This document shows, piece after piece, positions 53,764 to 64,000 of a DNA stretch of 64,000 bases (positions are counted from its first letter, which is position 1; each line of letters begins with the position of its first letter). The notes under the pieces are model-generated. The model saw only the letters and a list, made by a program, of their open reading frames with translations. It had not been told where the DNA came from and ran no database searches. The DNA comes from Fagopyrum homotropicum. Lineage: Eukaryota; Streptophyta; Magnoliopsida; Caryophyllales; Polygonaceae. The position numbers were made by a program, and so were the translations under genes. The stretch is from positions 122,521,235 through 122,585,234 of the forward strand of contig BSWB01000004.1 of NCBI GenBank assembly GCA_033239125.1, read 5' to 3'.

Positions 53764-55512
53764 AAAATACCCCATACTTAAGGTTTGCTCGTCCCCGAGC
53801 AACTTCCCAACTATAGACTAGAGATGACAAGATTTATGTATGCAGAAAAATGGCAAAATCTTTTGGAGTTGTGCTTCTAATATTGGATCACCTTCATAGT
53901 CATGTTTCATGGCAATGGACAAGCTATTATGTATCAAATAAATGAAAGCATGGAAAGACAATTACACTTAACTTGATAGCATGCAATGAAGTGTAAAGAT
54001 GAAGAAGTCAAGATGATCATGAGCATATCCAATCTAAATCACTTAGTCTTACACACATGCAAGTAGGTCATAAGGACTTGTGAAATAGAAGGCCAAGAAA
54101 CGTTGTGATTAGGCGGGAATTTTCTAGGCTATGTGATGCTAATCCGGGAAAGGAACTAAACAACCACAACTTCACATTTCTTTTCAACTTCCCTCAAGTG
54201 TATATTTTTCTTCATTTTTTTCTTTCTTTTATTTTTGAGACAATGGCATTGGTGTACAAAAGCCGAAACCTTGGTGATTAGCCATTCTCGGGCTTTTTCT
54301 GTTTTTCGAGATGCATCCACACCGGGCACACATACCAAAGCTCGTTAGGACTATCGGTTTATTTGACTTTGGCAAGGCACCAACACCCGATTATGCGAAG
54401 TGTACCGAGTTACTCGTCATTTAAACCAACGCCCCAAACCTATGTTTTTGTCTACACTTTCACAACAAATTCAGCATTCTATTCATGGCATTCTTTCATC
54501 AACATCTTCACCCCACACTTGCTTTTCACACACATCAACACACTAGCATGCTCCTATTCCCGGATGGGTCAAAAGAGGTCAATTTATATCAATTGAAGTG
54601 CTCAAACAACGTGATCAAGATGAGAAGTAGAGGAAAATGAATTGCCTTAATCACTCCTAATTGATGTGCAAGAACTAGCATGCAATTTCGACTTTCAATA
54701 CTCAATTCAATCAAGGCAAACATTCATGATCACAAATCATTCATGGTTTCAAGAGAAGTACTTCAAGTCCACATATACATTCATCAATTTAACACATAAG
54801 GTCATCCATAGCCAATCCACAAGACAAGGTTCAATCATTAGGGTCATATCCAAGCCTTAGAAGCACTAAAATTTTTAAAATTTTCTGAATTTTTTGGATT
54901 TTTCGAAATATGTATGTTCAATGCAAGACATAATGAAACATGTGACAAAATTAAACTATCCTAGATGCTAATCATGCAAGTGATTATGAAAACCCCACCC
55001 CATACTTAGAAACACATTGTCCCCAATGTGGAAGCTAAATAAAGAAGTGAAAGAGAGTCCTCACAATGTAAAATTGGTGATGCTTTGGTATTTCGGTTCA
55101 CATTGAATGATGATGGTGGATGATCGATCAAGGATGGTAGAGAGCTCTTGATGTTCGTTATGATGTCGGAACCCGCGCTTGGCATCGCAAGCCGTCCAAG
55201 TTCCACGTCCGCTCCACCCATGCTTGATTGGAGATCATCACTTTCCCTTGTACAGAGGAAAAATCGCCCCATAGCCTAGGAAAATCGGCCGATTTATTGA
55301 TGAACAGGCCGATTTTTCTGGGTGCTTTCCTCTTCGTCCATGTGCTTGGATCTTGTTCCTTCAACTGGTCCATGAGGCTTTCACATGACCTCCAACATCC
55401 CATAACTCATGACAATCAACAAGATCTAGCACCCAAAAACACAAAAGAAAAACAAAGCACACCAAGAGTGAGATTAAACAAAAGCAAGAAAAACACAAGG
55501 AAAAATATATAC
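53764..55512 (-). other. C 3' non-coding region, no env-position gene
   Basis: CCCCATACTT occurs at 53770-53779 (polypurine tract) and 54998-55007. A diverged form of the conserved block lies at about 54235-54430. AAATCGGCCGATTT occurs at 55282-55295. The 88-codon frame at 55006-55272 and other small frames have no counterpart in the sister elements. The space between hairpin and second purine motif is only about 0.5 kb, so the env-position gene is missing. Confidence 0.7.
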
Positions 55513-55555
55513 CAATGGGTTGCCTCCCATTAAGCGCTTCTTTAAGGTCATTAGC
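55513..55555 (-). other. Conserved 43-bp post-pol hairpin block (C)
   Basis: Minus strand, starting 21 nt after the pol stop. AAGCGCTT is followed by arms AATGGG and CCCATT with loop AGGCAA. Relative to A and B the outer pair is swapped from T-A to A-T with pairing kept. GGTAT follows the arm. Confidence 0.75.
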
Positions 55556-55576
55556 TTGACCAAATTTAGGAGCGTT

Positions 55577-56530
55577 TCAATCGAGGTGAAGCGGGGCAAT
55601 CACTTCCACCGGGGCTTCCGGGATGTACTTCTTCAATCGATGTCCATTCACCTTGAAGTTACCACAATGATCTCCTCCTATCTCCACCGCTCCATGAGGA
55701 AAGACCTTCTTCACAACATAGGGCCCGGTCCATCTTGATTTGAGCTTTCCGGGAAAAAGCCGCAGCCTTGAGTTGAAGAGAAGGACAAGGTCTCCTTCAC
55801 TCAACTCTTTCGGGGTGATCCTCTTGTCATGCCATCGCTTGGTTCTCTCCTTGTAGATCCGAGCATTCTCATATGCATCCAACCGGATCTCCTCAAGGGC
55901 GTTCATGTCTAGCAACCGCTTTTCTCCGGCCTCTTTGAGATCAAAATTTAGCCACCTTATAGCCCAATATGCTCGATGCTCCATCTCTACCGGAAGGTGG
56001 CAAGACTTTCCATAGACCAACTTGTAAGGAGTGGTGCCAATTGGTGTTTTGAAGGCGGTCCTATATGCCCACAAGGCATCATCGAGCTTCATAGCCCAAT
56101 CTTTTCTCGTCCTTGATACCGTCTTCTCAAGAATGGCCTTGATCTCCCGGTTGGAGATCTCCACTTGGCCACTAGTTTGGGGATGGTAAGGTGTTGCCAC
56201 CTTATGAGTCACCCCATACTTGGCCAAAAGTGCTCCAAAGTTCCTATTAGTGAAGTGCTTTCCTCCATCACTTATGATCACCCTTGGTGTTCCAAACCTA
56301 GGGAAGATCACCCGGTTGAAGAACCGCACCACAACCTTGGCATCATTTGTAGGAGAGGCGATTGCCTCCACCCATCTTGACACATAATCAACCGCCAATA
56401 GGATGTAGAGGTTGCCACAAGAAGAGGGAAACGGTCCCATGAAGTCCACACCCCATACATCGAATATTTCCACCTCTTGGATGTTGTTCAAGGGCATCTC
56501 ATTCCTCCTTGAGATGTTGCCCGTCCTTTG
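55577..56530 (-). pseudogene. C integrase, C-terminal portion, truncated by B
   Basis: An open frame of 317 codons plus stop from the B junction. It holds the catalytic core: first D in WGVDFMGPFPSS, second D in IISDGGKHF, and E in SGQVEISNREI with the usual spacing. The Athila C-terminal region follows (YRTAFKTPIGTTPYKLVYGKSCHLPVE, LFPGKLKSRWTGPY, FKVNGHRLKKY). The zinc-binding N-terminus is cut off at QRTGNISRRNE. All catalytic residues seen are intact, so C was young when B hit it. The lost 5' part should lie beyond the right edge of the window. Confidence 0.9.
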
Positions 56531-58270
56531 TGTTCGCCCCTAGAGGTGTGTGCAAATAAGTTTTAAATTTATAAAACTAGAATCAAGCAAGCGAACCCGC
56601 AGTGTACGGATCGACGTAGTTAAGCAAGAATTCCAGAGTACCGAACACAGGGATTTGGGTGGAGCGAATTCAATTGCAAGTTATCAAGCAGGTGAATATG
56701 GGAGTTTTGCAGATATTGGGAAAACAACAATCCTAAAGCTTCAGATATCCAGTTGCGGCAATAGATTCAAGATATACTAATGATGTAAAGACAGAGTGGA
56801 GATATGCAAAGGTATACTAATGTAAGGTAATCGTACGGTTGAGGTTCCAAAAACCTTATGTGACTCACCTAAAAGACACTCCCTGTACAGGTTGTTGAGG
56901 CTCAATATAGAAAGATTCTAGAGATGAGAATTAATGTTAAATACCCAAACTTGTAATCCAAAGGTCAAGACTAACTTAACCGATTGAGGTTATGACACTC
57001 ACAATCGAGGTAGAGGTTGTTGAGGCTTCACTACCACCTAGAAAAGACAAGTCTAAGCTAAGCTAAAGCCAATCTTTAACTTTAGATTAAAGTAAAAGCA
57101 GGTTCGTAGACTCAAGGTAAATCACGGTTAGTTCTTGAGATTCCACGGCCGTGGACTCAAGAACAGCCCGTAATTTGGGGTTGTCGGCGATAATTCTCTA
57201 ACTCTCAGGGTCTAATCTGTTTGCGATCGATCTATCATCACCTATGCCACAACTATCAACCCTTCACCTTAGAATTGTTAAGGGTTTTTAGCCAATAACA
57301 GTCATATTGATATCAATTCAAGAATTAAAAGATAAAAGATGGGAACTTTCAAGAATTATTAATAATCTTCAAATGAATCTCAAAATCACAGTCAAGAACA
57401 AGTGTTTATCAAAAGATTCAAAACGGAGTAAACAATCACAATCTTAGGAAAGAAAAGAAACGGGATGTCAATCCGATCCTAAATCAAACCTAAGCAAGAA
57501 GAGGGATCTTCTTGCAAAACCCTCCAAGAACTTCGATCTTCCACCAATTTGAACTTCACAAAATAGCAACTCTCCAATACGAACTTTGATCTTCAATGAG
57601 ATCTCCAAATTACCTCCAAGATGAGGGTTAGTACGTTGCTAAACGTTGATTCTAAGCGTGCGTTTGCCGCTAAGCGAAGGTTGAAAGGTCGTAAGCGAGG
57701 TGACGGAATCTTGCTTCGTCCGTCTTTTTATAGTGTAGGGTAAAGTGTCGGCCCGGCCCAATCTTTCAAAAGATCATGGCTTCGAAGCGTGGCGAAAAGA
57801 TTCGCCAAGATCACGGTCGTGGAAGATTCCACGACCGTAATTTAGGGCGTGGAAACAATTACGGTTAGTTCCACGGCCGTAGAATCCCCTGAAATGAACA
57901 TCGAATTCTGACTCTGAATCCACGGCCGTAATTCTGAACGTGGTTTGTGATACGGCCGTGTTTTAGGGCGTAATTTAGGGCGAGAACGTGATTCTTCCCT
58001 GAACTCGTGCATTCTTCAATCTAAGACTCCAAATTGCTTCAAAAAGTGTCCTCGATCTATGGACATATCAACTCAACTCTCCTTTGCTCGATTCCGTTCG
58101 GAAATAGCTCCAAATTACCTATAATCAACATAGAACTAGTGTAGACATCCATATCGAAAATATAGGCAATACTAGCTCACATATGCACAAAGATCAATCA
58201 AAGACTATCAATATGAATCAAATTCATTTAGAAAACGTGCCTAAAATATCACAATATTTCATACTAACAA
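56531..58270 (-). repeat. B 3' LTR (1740 bp)
   Basis: Plus-strand termini TGTTCGCCCC...ACTAACA. It has the conserved block on the minus strand at 56591-56607 and a half/palindrome/half array at 57123-57170 (spacings 21 and 19 bp). A dense run of ACGG/CCGT sites lies at about 57805-57975. The GAGACTTACCCGGT repeats are degenerate here, as in H. Confidence 0.88.
57724..57732 (-). promoter_or_regulatory. B LTR TATA box
   Basis: The minus strand reads TATAAAAAG, as in H. Being in the 3' LTR it points into flanking C sequence. Confidence 0.4.
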
Positions 58271-59601
58271 ATAACCCCATACTTAGCACTTGCTTGTCCC
58301 TAAGCAAGGTCCTTTGAAAAGCTTTAAAACAAGAGTTAGGATGAAATATGTGTACCTTCTTTTGGATGAATGTGACTTCTAAAGAATAGATCATTCTCAA
58401 ACCTTGCTTCAATCGTTTTTCAAACTTTCACATACTTAATCAAAGAGTAAAAGGTAAAGAAAATTCATGAATCAACTCAACTTCTAAACAAGCATTATAA
58501 CCTTCAAATATTATCAAATCAATCATAAGAAGCTTCAATTTAGATCACCAAGTCATATAACATTCTTTTGATCTTAAGGACTTTCAAAGAAAAGGTCTAG
58601 AGTATGGAAGGGAAGGGAAAACTTTAAGGGGGAATGGTGCATAAATCCGGGAAAGTGGACAACTACCTTCTTCTTCTTATGCGGTTCCCGCAACACTTCA
58701 ACTTAGAGCTTCGCTCTCTTCTTTTTGACTTTACTTTTGGAGTTATGGATAGAGGTGCACAAAAACCGAAGCCTAGGAGATTGGCGTTTCTCAATTTTCA
58801 TGAGATGCCTCAAACCCTTAGCGCACATACCATAATCCGCTAGGAATATCGCTCAATCCGACTTTGGCAAGGCACAAACACCCGGCTATGTGAATGGTGC
58901 CGAGTTACTCATCGTCATGATTAACTTCCCCAAACCTATAATTTCTTTCTATTCAATTGATTGCAATTAATTGCTTTCATGGCCCTCCCACATCAAACAT
59001 GCCTTTTTCTCATTCACTTTTCCAAATTCCCGGATAGGTAAAGGAGGCTAATATTTCAATGAGGAGCTAGATGATCAAAGAAAGAGGAAAGAAAGTATCG
59101 AATTGCCTTAATCATTTCAACAAGAAGTATAGGAACTTATAATGTGATTTCAACTTCAATTTCTCAACATGATTTAGGCAATGTTTTCACATTATAAAAC
59201 TTGTAAAAGAGGTAGAATTCATTCATTTAAATTCTTTTCGATTTACAATCCTTTTAAGCATGCAATTGTCATCGAACTCAATTCACAAGTAGTGATTATC
59301 ATGGAAATCATCTCAATTCATTAGAAGCTCAAAATTTTCAAAATTTTTCAATTTTTATGGTTTTTTCAAGTCACTTTTCATGCAATGTAATAAGGAAACG
59401 TGCAACACATAATGAACATGCAATGATAGTCTCAAATGAAGCAAACATAGAGAGTAGAGTTATTACAAACTTTAGTACATCCCACCCCATACTTAGGACG
59501 AACATTGTCCCTAATGTTCAAAAGAAAGAACAAAAGAAAGAAAAGAAAAAGAAACTCACAAGTGGTGGCGGGAATGTCTAAATCAAACGGTCATGCATCG
59601 A
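58271..59601 (-). other. B 3' non-coding region
   Basis: CCCCATACTT occurs at 58276-58285 and 59485-59494. The conserved block lies at about 58735-58930. No protein gene is visible. Confidence 0.7.
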
Positions 59602-61179
59602 TCACTGCGGCGCCGGTGGAGGTGGAAATGGAGAGAAGCTCGGATCATAGAACCGCCCGAACTGCTGGCGGTAGACGTCCCTCATCATGTGGTCAAGGTC
59701 GTCTAGGCGTCCGTCTCTAGCATCCGCCCGGATCTCTAGCGCTCCGACTCTCTCTGAAAGTCCGGTAGCCCAATCCGGCATCCTCTCATACCATCCCGGG
59801 GCGTGATCATACCATGCGGGGGCATCGGCTGGTGCTGGTGCTGGTGGTGGTGGTGGTGCTGCTGGCTGCGTCGTGGACCAAGGAGGGGGTGTGTCGTACC
59901 AAGTGGGAGGTGTAGTCATCCACGTGGGCCTCTCACTCACGCTGGCGCGGCGAGATGACGAGCCTGAAGCTCTAGCTGGACGTGGAGAGCGCCTAGGTAC
60001 ATCCGGGACCGCCTCCGGCTGATCCGGAAACGTGCCGAACTCCTGCTCCGCTCCTCCACCACTCTCGTACTGCTCTCCCATCTCCTCCTCATCCTCAACC
60101 GGTGGTGGGACAAAAGGGGGAGCTACAAGCCTGTGCACATGCATCGCAGCGAACGTCTCCTTCCAATTGTGGCGTCCTGCCACAATGGAATACTCTGGCA
60201 GCCACTCAATACCCCTGCCTGTCCTACTCTCCCAAGGCATGCCCGCATAAGGCGGACTTCTATGTGTGGGGAAGATGAGTCCCCTGACCATGAATGCATG
60301 TAATCCTAGAGGTACGGCGGGTATGCGGGTGCAACCTGAAAAATCCACACCAAATGTCCTAGCCATGTGGGTCACTATCCCACCATATCCAATGTTCCCC
60401 TTTCTCTTGTTCTTCAGTTTACTCATCGTAGCCGCCAAAAGAGTAGCACAATCTGCGCGGCGACCGTAGAGCATACAGTAGAGCAGGAATAGCTCATCCG
60501 TCTTGATCTTTTGGGGCGTCTCCGTCCTAGGAAAGAGACACTCCGAAAGAACACGGTGAGCTATCTTCAAGGCTAGATGGTACATCAATCTAGCCTTGGT
60601 ATCGGCGGGTTGCCAACGGTCCTCGTCGGCGTAAATCATGGCTACTTCCTCCCAGAAATCTTTAGGGTAGATACCTCTAGGGAATCGACCATTGTAGGTC
60701 TCATGGAACCCGAAAATGGCCCCAAACTTAACTATACTCAACTGGTAGTCTCGATTCATGAGACGGAAGGAGACAGTCCTATCAACATGGCTGTGCTCGA
60801 AAGATGTCACAACCTCTCGGGTGATCTCCTCATAGGCGTCTTCACGAATGTTCGTGAAGACAGTCAATCCGGCTCTATCCAAGAGCCATGTAAGGTCGTC
60901 AACTATGTTGAGAGGATGTAGATCCTCCAACAACAAATACCTAGGGCCAATCACTGCCCTCTTCTCTATCCTCTCAAATGCAGCTAGGTGGTCGTCATGT
61001 ATGGTTGGGACGCTAGGGTGAGCTGGTGAAGATGGAGGTGAAGGTGAGGATGGTAGTGAGGGAGATGAAGGTGGTGGTGCCCTAGATGTGGAGGGGTTGC
61101 CCTTTCTTTTCTTATTTTGCTCCCCTTTCTTCTCCTTTATCCTTCCTGAAACTCTCCTTACGAAATCCATTTTCAGCAA
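59602..61179 (-). CDS. B env-position protein (Athila ORF-1-like, 525 aa)
   Basis: Intact 525-codon frame downstream of pol. It starts with a basic stretch (RIKEKKGEQNKKRKG) and a Pro/Ser-rich segment. The conserved body (about residues 70-330) includes IEKRAVIGPRYL, RLMNRDY, IFGFHETYNG, LALKIAHRVLSECLF, ETPQKIKTDELFLLYCM, YGGIVTHMARTFGVDFSGC, PLGLHAFMVRGLIFP and YAGMPWE, each with a match in A and E. A glutamate-rich patch and a Trp/Pro-rich region (WMTTPPTWYDTPPPW) follow, then a C-terminal helix. No signal peptide or membrane segment is apparent. In Athila elements this position is called env-like, but these features fit an intracellular protein. Function unknown. The first ATG of the frame was chosen. 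Confidence 0.85.
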   Translation of the reverse strand: MLKMDFVRRVSGRIKEKKGEQNKKRKGNPSTSRAPPPSSPSLPSSPSPPSSPAHPSVPTIHDDHLAAFERIEKRAVIGPRYLLLEDLHPLNIVDDLTWLLDRAGLTVFTNIREDAYEEITREVVTSFEHSHVDRTVSFRLMNRDYQLSIVKFGAIFGFHETYNGRFPRGIYPKDFWEEVAMIYADEDRWQPADTKARLMYHLALKIAHRVLSECLFPRTETPQKIKTDELFLLYCMLYGRRADCATLLAATMSKLKNKRKGNIGYGGIVTHMARTFGVDFSGCTRIPAVPLGLHAFMVRGLIFPTHRSPPYAGMPWESRTGRGIEWLPEYSIVAGRHNWKETFAAMHVHRLVAPPFVPPPVEDEEEMGEQYESGGGAEQEFGTFPDQPEAVPDVPRRSPRPARASGSSSRRASVSERPTWMTTPPTWYDTPPPWSTTQPAAPPPPPAPAPADAPAWYDHAPGWYERMPDWATGLSERVGALEIRADARDGRLDDLDHMMRDVYRQQFGRFYDPSFSPFPPPPAPQ

Positions 61180-61940
61180 AAATCACGGTCTGTTCTATAG
61201 AAACCACGGCCGTGGAACCTCCAGAGACCGTGATTCGTCACAGAATCTCGTGAATCTCAGCAAATTCACCAAATATCACCACAACAGGCAGTCCTAATCT
61301 AATTCCTTCCAATCCTTGTCAGTTCTTCCTAAAAATCTATAGCAAAAACGAACCAAATCCGCGAGAATCGAAGAGAAAGAAATAACCTCTTTTTCGGATT
61401 GAAAAATCCAAAATGTGCGTTTGTTGATTGATTTCCACTCGATTTGTTGCTTGGATCCTGTTCGTGGTTGGATTTGCTGCAGTTTAGAGCGAAGAATCGT
61501 TGAAAACGATTAGAGAATGAAGAATTGGGAGAGGTTGCGGGTTTTCGGTATCTAGGTCGTGGAATTGGGGAAGAATTGTGGTGGTTTTTGTGATGAAGTG
61601 TGGCTTTTATACTCGCAGGCAAAAATTCAAAAATCACGGTCTATCGGGGCATTCCACGGCCGTGGAAGTGTACGGACCCGTGGTTTTGGTGATTTTTCAC
61701 AGGCTTTTGAGAATTACGGCCACTGTAGCTATGACGACCGTAATTTAGACCGTGGAACCTTCTGTAAAGCTTCAAAGTCCAAATTTCGTTACTTCTCTTC
61801 GACATTATCCCTCCTTTCTCCTTTTCCATCGATCCTACAACCAAAAACACGAACATACCGGAAGAAATCGAGGCAAAATAAAGCGAAAACGTCTATTCTA
61901 AACTAATCTATGAATCGAAGACAAAACGAAAATGCAATAC
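61180..61940 (-). other. B region between hairpin and env-position gene
   Basis: No conserved protein. It has two CCACGGCCGTGG palindromes (61203-61214 and 61654-61665), each flanked by ACGG/CCGT half-sites, plus further CCGTAA sites near 61710-61760. It corresponds in position to the motif-rich A region 16781-17535. Confidence 0.6.
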
Positions 61941-61983
61941 CTTGGGTTGCCTCCCAAGAAGCGCTTTGTTTAAGGTCCGTAGC
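61941..61983 (-). other. Conserved 43-bp post-pol hairpin block (B)
   Basis: Minus strand, starting 16-17 nt after the pol stop. AAGCGCTT is followed by CTTGGG...CCCAAG with loop AGGCAA, then GTATTG. The arms match A, while the sequence between TTAAA and AAGCGC differs. Confidence 0.75.
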
Positions 61984-61999
61984 TAGACCAATCTCGCAC

Positions 62000-64000
62000 T
62001 TATTCGAGTGCGGTAGGTGCAAACTCCTCAGCTTGGAGTTCCGGCGAGTACTTCTTGAGTCGTTGGCCGTTCACCTTAAAACTTCCGCTAGCTTCACCCC
62101 ATACTTCAACTGCACCATGGGGGAAAATACGCTTAATTAGAAAAGGTCCAGTCCACCGAGATTTTAACTTACCTGGAAAGAGGCGAAGTCTCGAATTGAA
62201 GAGGAGAACTTGATCTCCTTCTTTGAAGTCCTTTGGAATGATATGCTTATCATGCCAGCGCTTTGCTCTTTCCTTGTAGATTTTGGCGTTTTCATAGGCG
62301 TTCAAGCGAAGTTCATCCAGCTTGTTGATGTCTAGGAGACGCTTCTCTCCCGCTTCCTTCATGCTGAAATTCAGCCATTTGATAGCCCAAAACGCTTTGT
62401 GCTCTAGCTCTACCGGCAAATGACAAGACTTCCCATACACAAGGTTATATGGTGTGGTTCCTATGGGAGTCTTGTATGCAGTCCGGTATGCCCATAATGC
62501 GTCATCTAGTTTCAAGGACCAATCCTTCCTAGTCCTTGAAACCGTCTTCTCTAGAATTCCCTTGATCTCCCTGTTTGAGATCTCAACTTGTCCACTCGTT
62601 TGTGGATGGTAAGGGGTAGCGATCTTGTGAGTAACCCCATACTTGGCTAGAAGAGCTTCAAAGCGACGGGCTATGAAGTGAGAACCTCCATCACTAATGA
62701 TCGTCCTTGGTGTCCCGAATCGCGGAAAGATGGTCTTGTTGAAGAACTTAACCACCACCATGGCATCATTTGTGGGAGAGGCAATCGCTTCCACCCATCT
62801 AGAGACGTAGTCTACCGCCAATAATATGTATTGGTTTCCACAAGAGGAAGGGAATGGTCCCATGAAATCGACTCCCCAAACGTCGAAAATCTCTACCTCT
62901 TGGATGTTGTTAAGGGGCATCTTGTTCCTTCTAGAGATATTGCCTGTTCTTTGACAAGCATCGCAACAAGAAACAAAGGATTGCACATCTTTAAATAAAG
63001 TAGGCCAATAGAATCCAGATTGCAATACCTTTGTGCTAGTTTTGTTTGAACTAGCGTGTCCTCCACAAGGTAGTGAATGACAATGGCGGATGACACTTTG
63101 CATCTCCTCTTCCGGCACACACCGCCGGATGATGCCATCCGGACCTCTCTTGAAGAGGAGAGGCTCGTTCCAATAATATTCCCGGACGTCCTTGAAGAAC
63201 TTCTTCCTTTGTGAGTAGGATAGTCCGGGCGGTATCTCCTGGCAAACCAAATAGTTAACAAAGTCAGCAAACCATGGTTCGTTACCTTTGGAGATTACCT
63301 TGATGCACTCCTCTATGATATGTAGGTGTTCGTCCGGGAAGGAGTCATCAATGGGCAATTGGTTGTCCTCTAGATGTGTTAGACGACTCAAATGATCTGC
63401 AACAGAATTTTCCGAGCCTTTCTTGTCGCGGATCTCAAGATCGAATTCTTGTAGGAGAAGAATCCATCTAATCAGCCTTGGCTTCGCATCTTTCTTCGCA
63501 AGGAGGTACCGGATCGCAGCATGATCCGTGTAGACAATCACTTTTGCACCTACAAGATAAGAGCGAAACTTGTCAATAGCGTAGACAATGGCTAAAAATT
63601 CCTTCTCTGTGGTGGCGTAGCTGAGCTGAGCTTCGTCTAGCGTCTTGCTAGCGTAGTATATGGCGTGGGTTCGTCCTTCCTTTCGTTGCCCAAGAACAGC
63701 TCCAATGGCTACGTCACTAGCATCACACATAATCTCGAAGGGGAGAGTCCAGTCCGGAGGTTGGATAATGGGTGCTGAAATTAGAGCTTGCCGAATGGTG
63801 TTGAACGCATCTAGACATTCCTGTGAAAACTCAAAAACCGCATCCTTCATCAATAGATTAGTGAGAGGTTTTGATATTTTAGAAAAGTCCTTAATGAAAC
63901 GTCTATAGAATCCAGCATGTCCTAGGAAACTTCTTATCCCTTTCACCGAAATTGGGGGAGGAAGTTTCTCTATGGTCTCTATCTTAGCTCTGTCTACCTC
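62000..64000 (-). CDS. B Pol, C-terminal part (RT end, RNase H, integrase), partial
   Basis: Open for 667 codons from the window edge to a stop at 62000. The first 40 residues are the end of RT (IRSFLGHAGFYRRFIKDFS). RNase H runs from CDASDVAIGAVLG (about residue 92) through YTDHAA (about 158) to SVADHLSRL. The integrase zinc-binding region is near 305-348 (HCHSLPCGGH...CCDACQRTG). The catalytic core has D in GVDFMGPF (about 378), D in IISDGGSHF (about 435) and E in GQVEISNREI (about 471). The C-terminal domain (LKSRWTGPF; FKVNGQRLKKY) has no chromodomain, as expected for Athila. No stop or frameshift is seen. The N-terminal part of Pol lies outside the window. Confidence 0.95.
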   Translation of the reverse strand, partial: EVDRAKIETIEKLPPPISVKGIRSFLGHAGFYRRFIKDFSKISKPLTNLLMKDAVFEFSQECLDAFNTIRQALISAPIIQPPDWTLPFEIMCDASDVAIGAVLGQRKEGRTHAIYYASKTLDEAQLSYATTEKEFLAIVYAIDKFRSYLVGAKVIVYTDHAAIRYLLAKKDAKPRLIRWILLLQEFDLEIRDKKGSENSVADHLSRLTHLEDNQLPIDDSFPDEHLHIIEECIKVISKGNEPWFADFVNYLVCQEIPPGLSYSQRKKFFKDVREYYWNEPLLFKRGPDGIIRRCVPEEEMQSVIRHCHSLPCGGHASSNKTSTKVLQSGFYWPTLFKDVQSFVSCCDACQRTGNISRRNKMPLNNIQEVEIFDVWGVDFMGPFPSSCGNQYILLAVDYVSRWVEAIASPTNDAMVVVKFFNKTIFPRFGTPRTIISDGGSHFIARRFEALLAKYGVTHKIATPYHPQTSGQVEISNREIKGILEKTVSRTRKDWSLKLDDALWAYRTAYKTPIGTTPYNLVYGKSCHLPVELEHKAFWAIKWLNFSMKEAGEKRLLDINKLDELRLNAYENAKIYKERAKRWHDKHIIPKDFKEGDQVLLFNSRLRLFPGKLKSRWTGPFLIKRIFPHGAVEVWGEASGSFKVNGQRLKKYSPELQAEEFAPTALE

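Larger units (their letters stand above)
51940..56530 (-). mobile_element. C: Athila-type element, 3' part
   Basis: Minus-strand element with 3' LTR (51940-53763), non-coding 3' region, hairpin block and integrase C-terminal part. It is cut at 56530 by B within the integrase zinc-binding region (the frame ends QRTGNISRRNE). It lacks the env-position gene. Its palindromes are the AAATCGGCCGATTT version, unlike all the other copies. Confidence 0.88.
56531..64000 (-). mobile_element. B: Athila-type element with intact pol end and env-position gene
   Basis: Minus-strand element running off the right edge. It has 3' LTR (56531-58270), non-coding 3' region, env-position ORF, hairpin block and pol open to the window edge. 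It is inserted in C integrase; CTTTG at 56526-56530 is the candidate duplication. Two intact long frames make it the best preserved Athila copy here. Its palindromes are the CCACGGCCGTGG type. Confidence 0.9.

Noticed and set aside
59602..61179. Calling the env-position protein a viral envelope
   Set aside because: No signal peptide, membrane segment or fusion-like region is visible; the similarity seen is to Athila ORF-1-type proteins.

Overview
The window is repeat-rich nuclear DNA of a flowering plant, probably a eudicot. It consists almost entirely of LTR retrotransposons nested inside one another, and I found no intact host gene. The plant assignment rests on Athila-type Ty3/gypsy elements (tRNA-Asp-type primer site TGGCGCCGTTGCCGGGGA and an Athila ORF-1-like gene in the env position), on chromoviruses primed by initiator tRNA-Met (TGGTATCAGAGC), and on solo LTRs with 5-bp target duplications. 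My working names are E1, E2, E3 (chromoviruses), A, B, C, D, E, F, H (Athila-type), G and I (solo LTRs) and J (an old relic).

Left nest (1-35932): the oldest layer is F, an Athila-type element on the + strand. Its 5' LTR is cut by H (minus), which is cut by E2 (minus, a chromovirus), which is cut in its protease by E1 (minus, Tekay-like, running off the left edge). Just after its primer site F is cut by G, a 2.8-kb Tekay-like solo LTR. G is cut by A (13681-29847), an Athila derivative with two 1767-bp LTRs and TSD GAGAG. A is cut in its env-position gene by E3 (18078-25782, minus). E3 has two 796-bp LTRs that look identical, TSD TTCAG and one open 1831-codon gag-pol frame, so it is the youngest and best-preserved element. 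F resumes at 30924, carries the Athila solo LTR I (31139-32958, TSD AATGT), and ends in a truncated 3' LTR.

Middle (35933-42355): an inverted-repeat foldback, an AT microsatellite, a badly decayed chromovirus pol (J), and about 2.7 kb of unassigned AT-rich DNA with a tandem duplication and a possible broken host-gene fragment.

Right nest (42356-64000): E (minus) is cut by D (+), D by C (minus), and C by B (minus), which runs off the right edge. D gives the best Athila gag and protease. B gives intact RNase H, integrase and a 525-aa env-position protein.

Comparing the Athila copies with one another gives the most interesting signals. (1) Palindromes with a CGG/CCG core are flanked by half-sites about 19-22 bp (two helical turns) away at the same LTR position. 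The outer bases are exchanged between subfamilies (CCACGGCCGTGG, CACCTCGACCGAGGTG, AAATCGGCCGATTT) while the surrounding sequence stays alignable. (2) A 43-bp block with a covarying hairpin lies 17-24 nt after each pol stop. (3) A polypurine-like AAGTATGGGG motif occurs twice per element, 1.2-1.34 kb apart. (4) A non-autonomous family (A, F, probably E) encodes a protein that joins the protease-RT linker to an integrase remnant.
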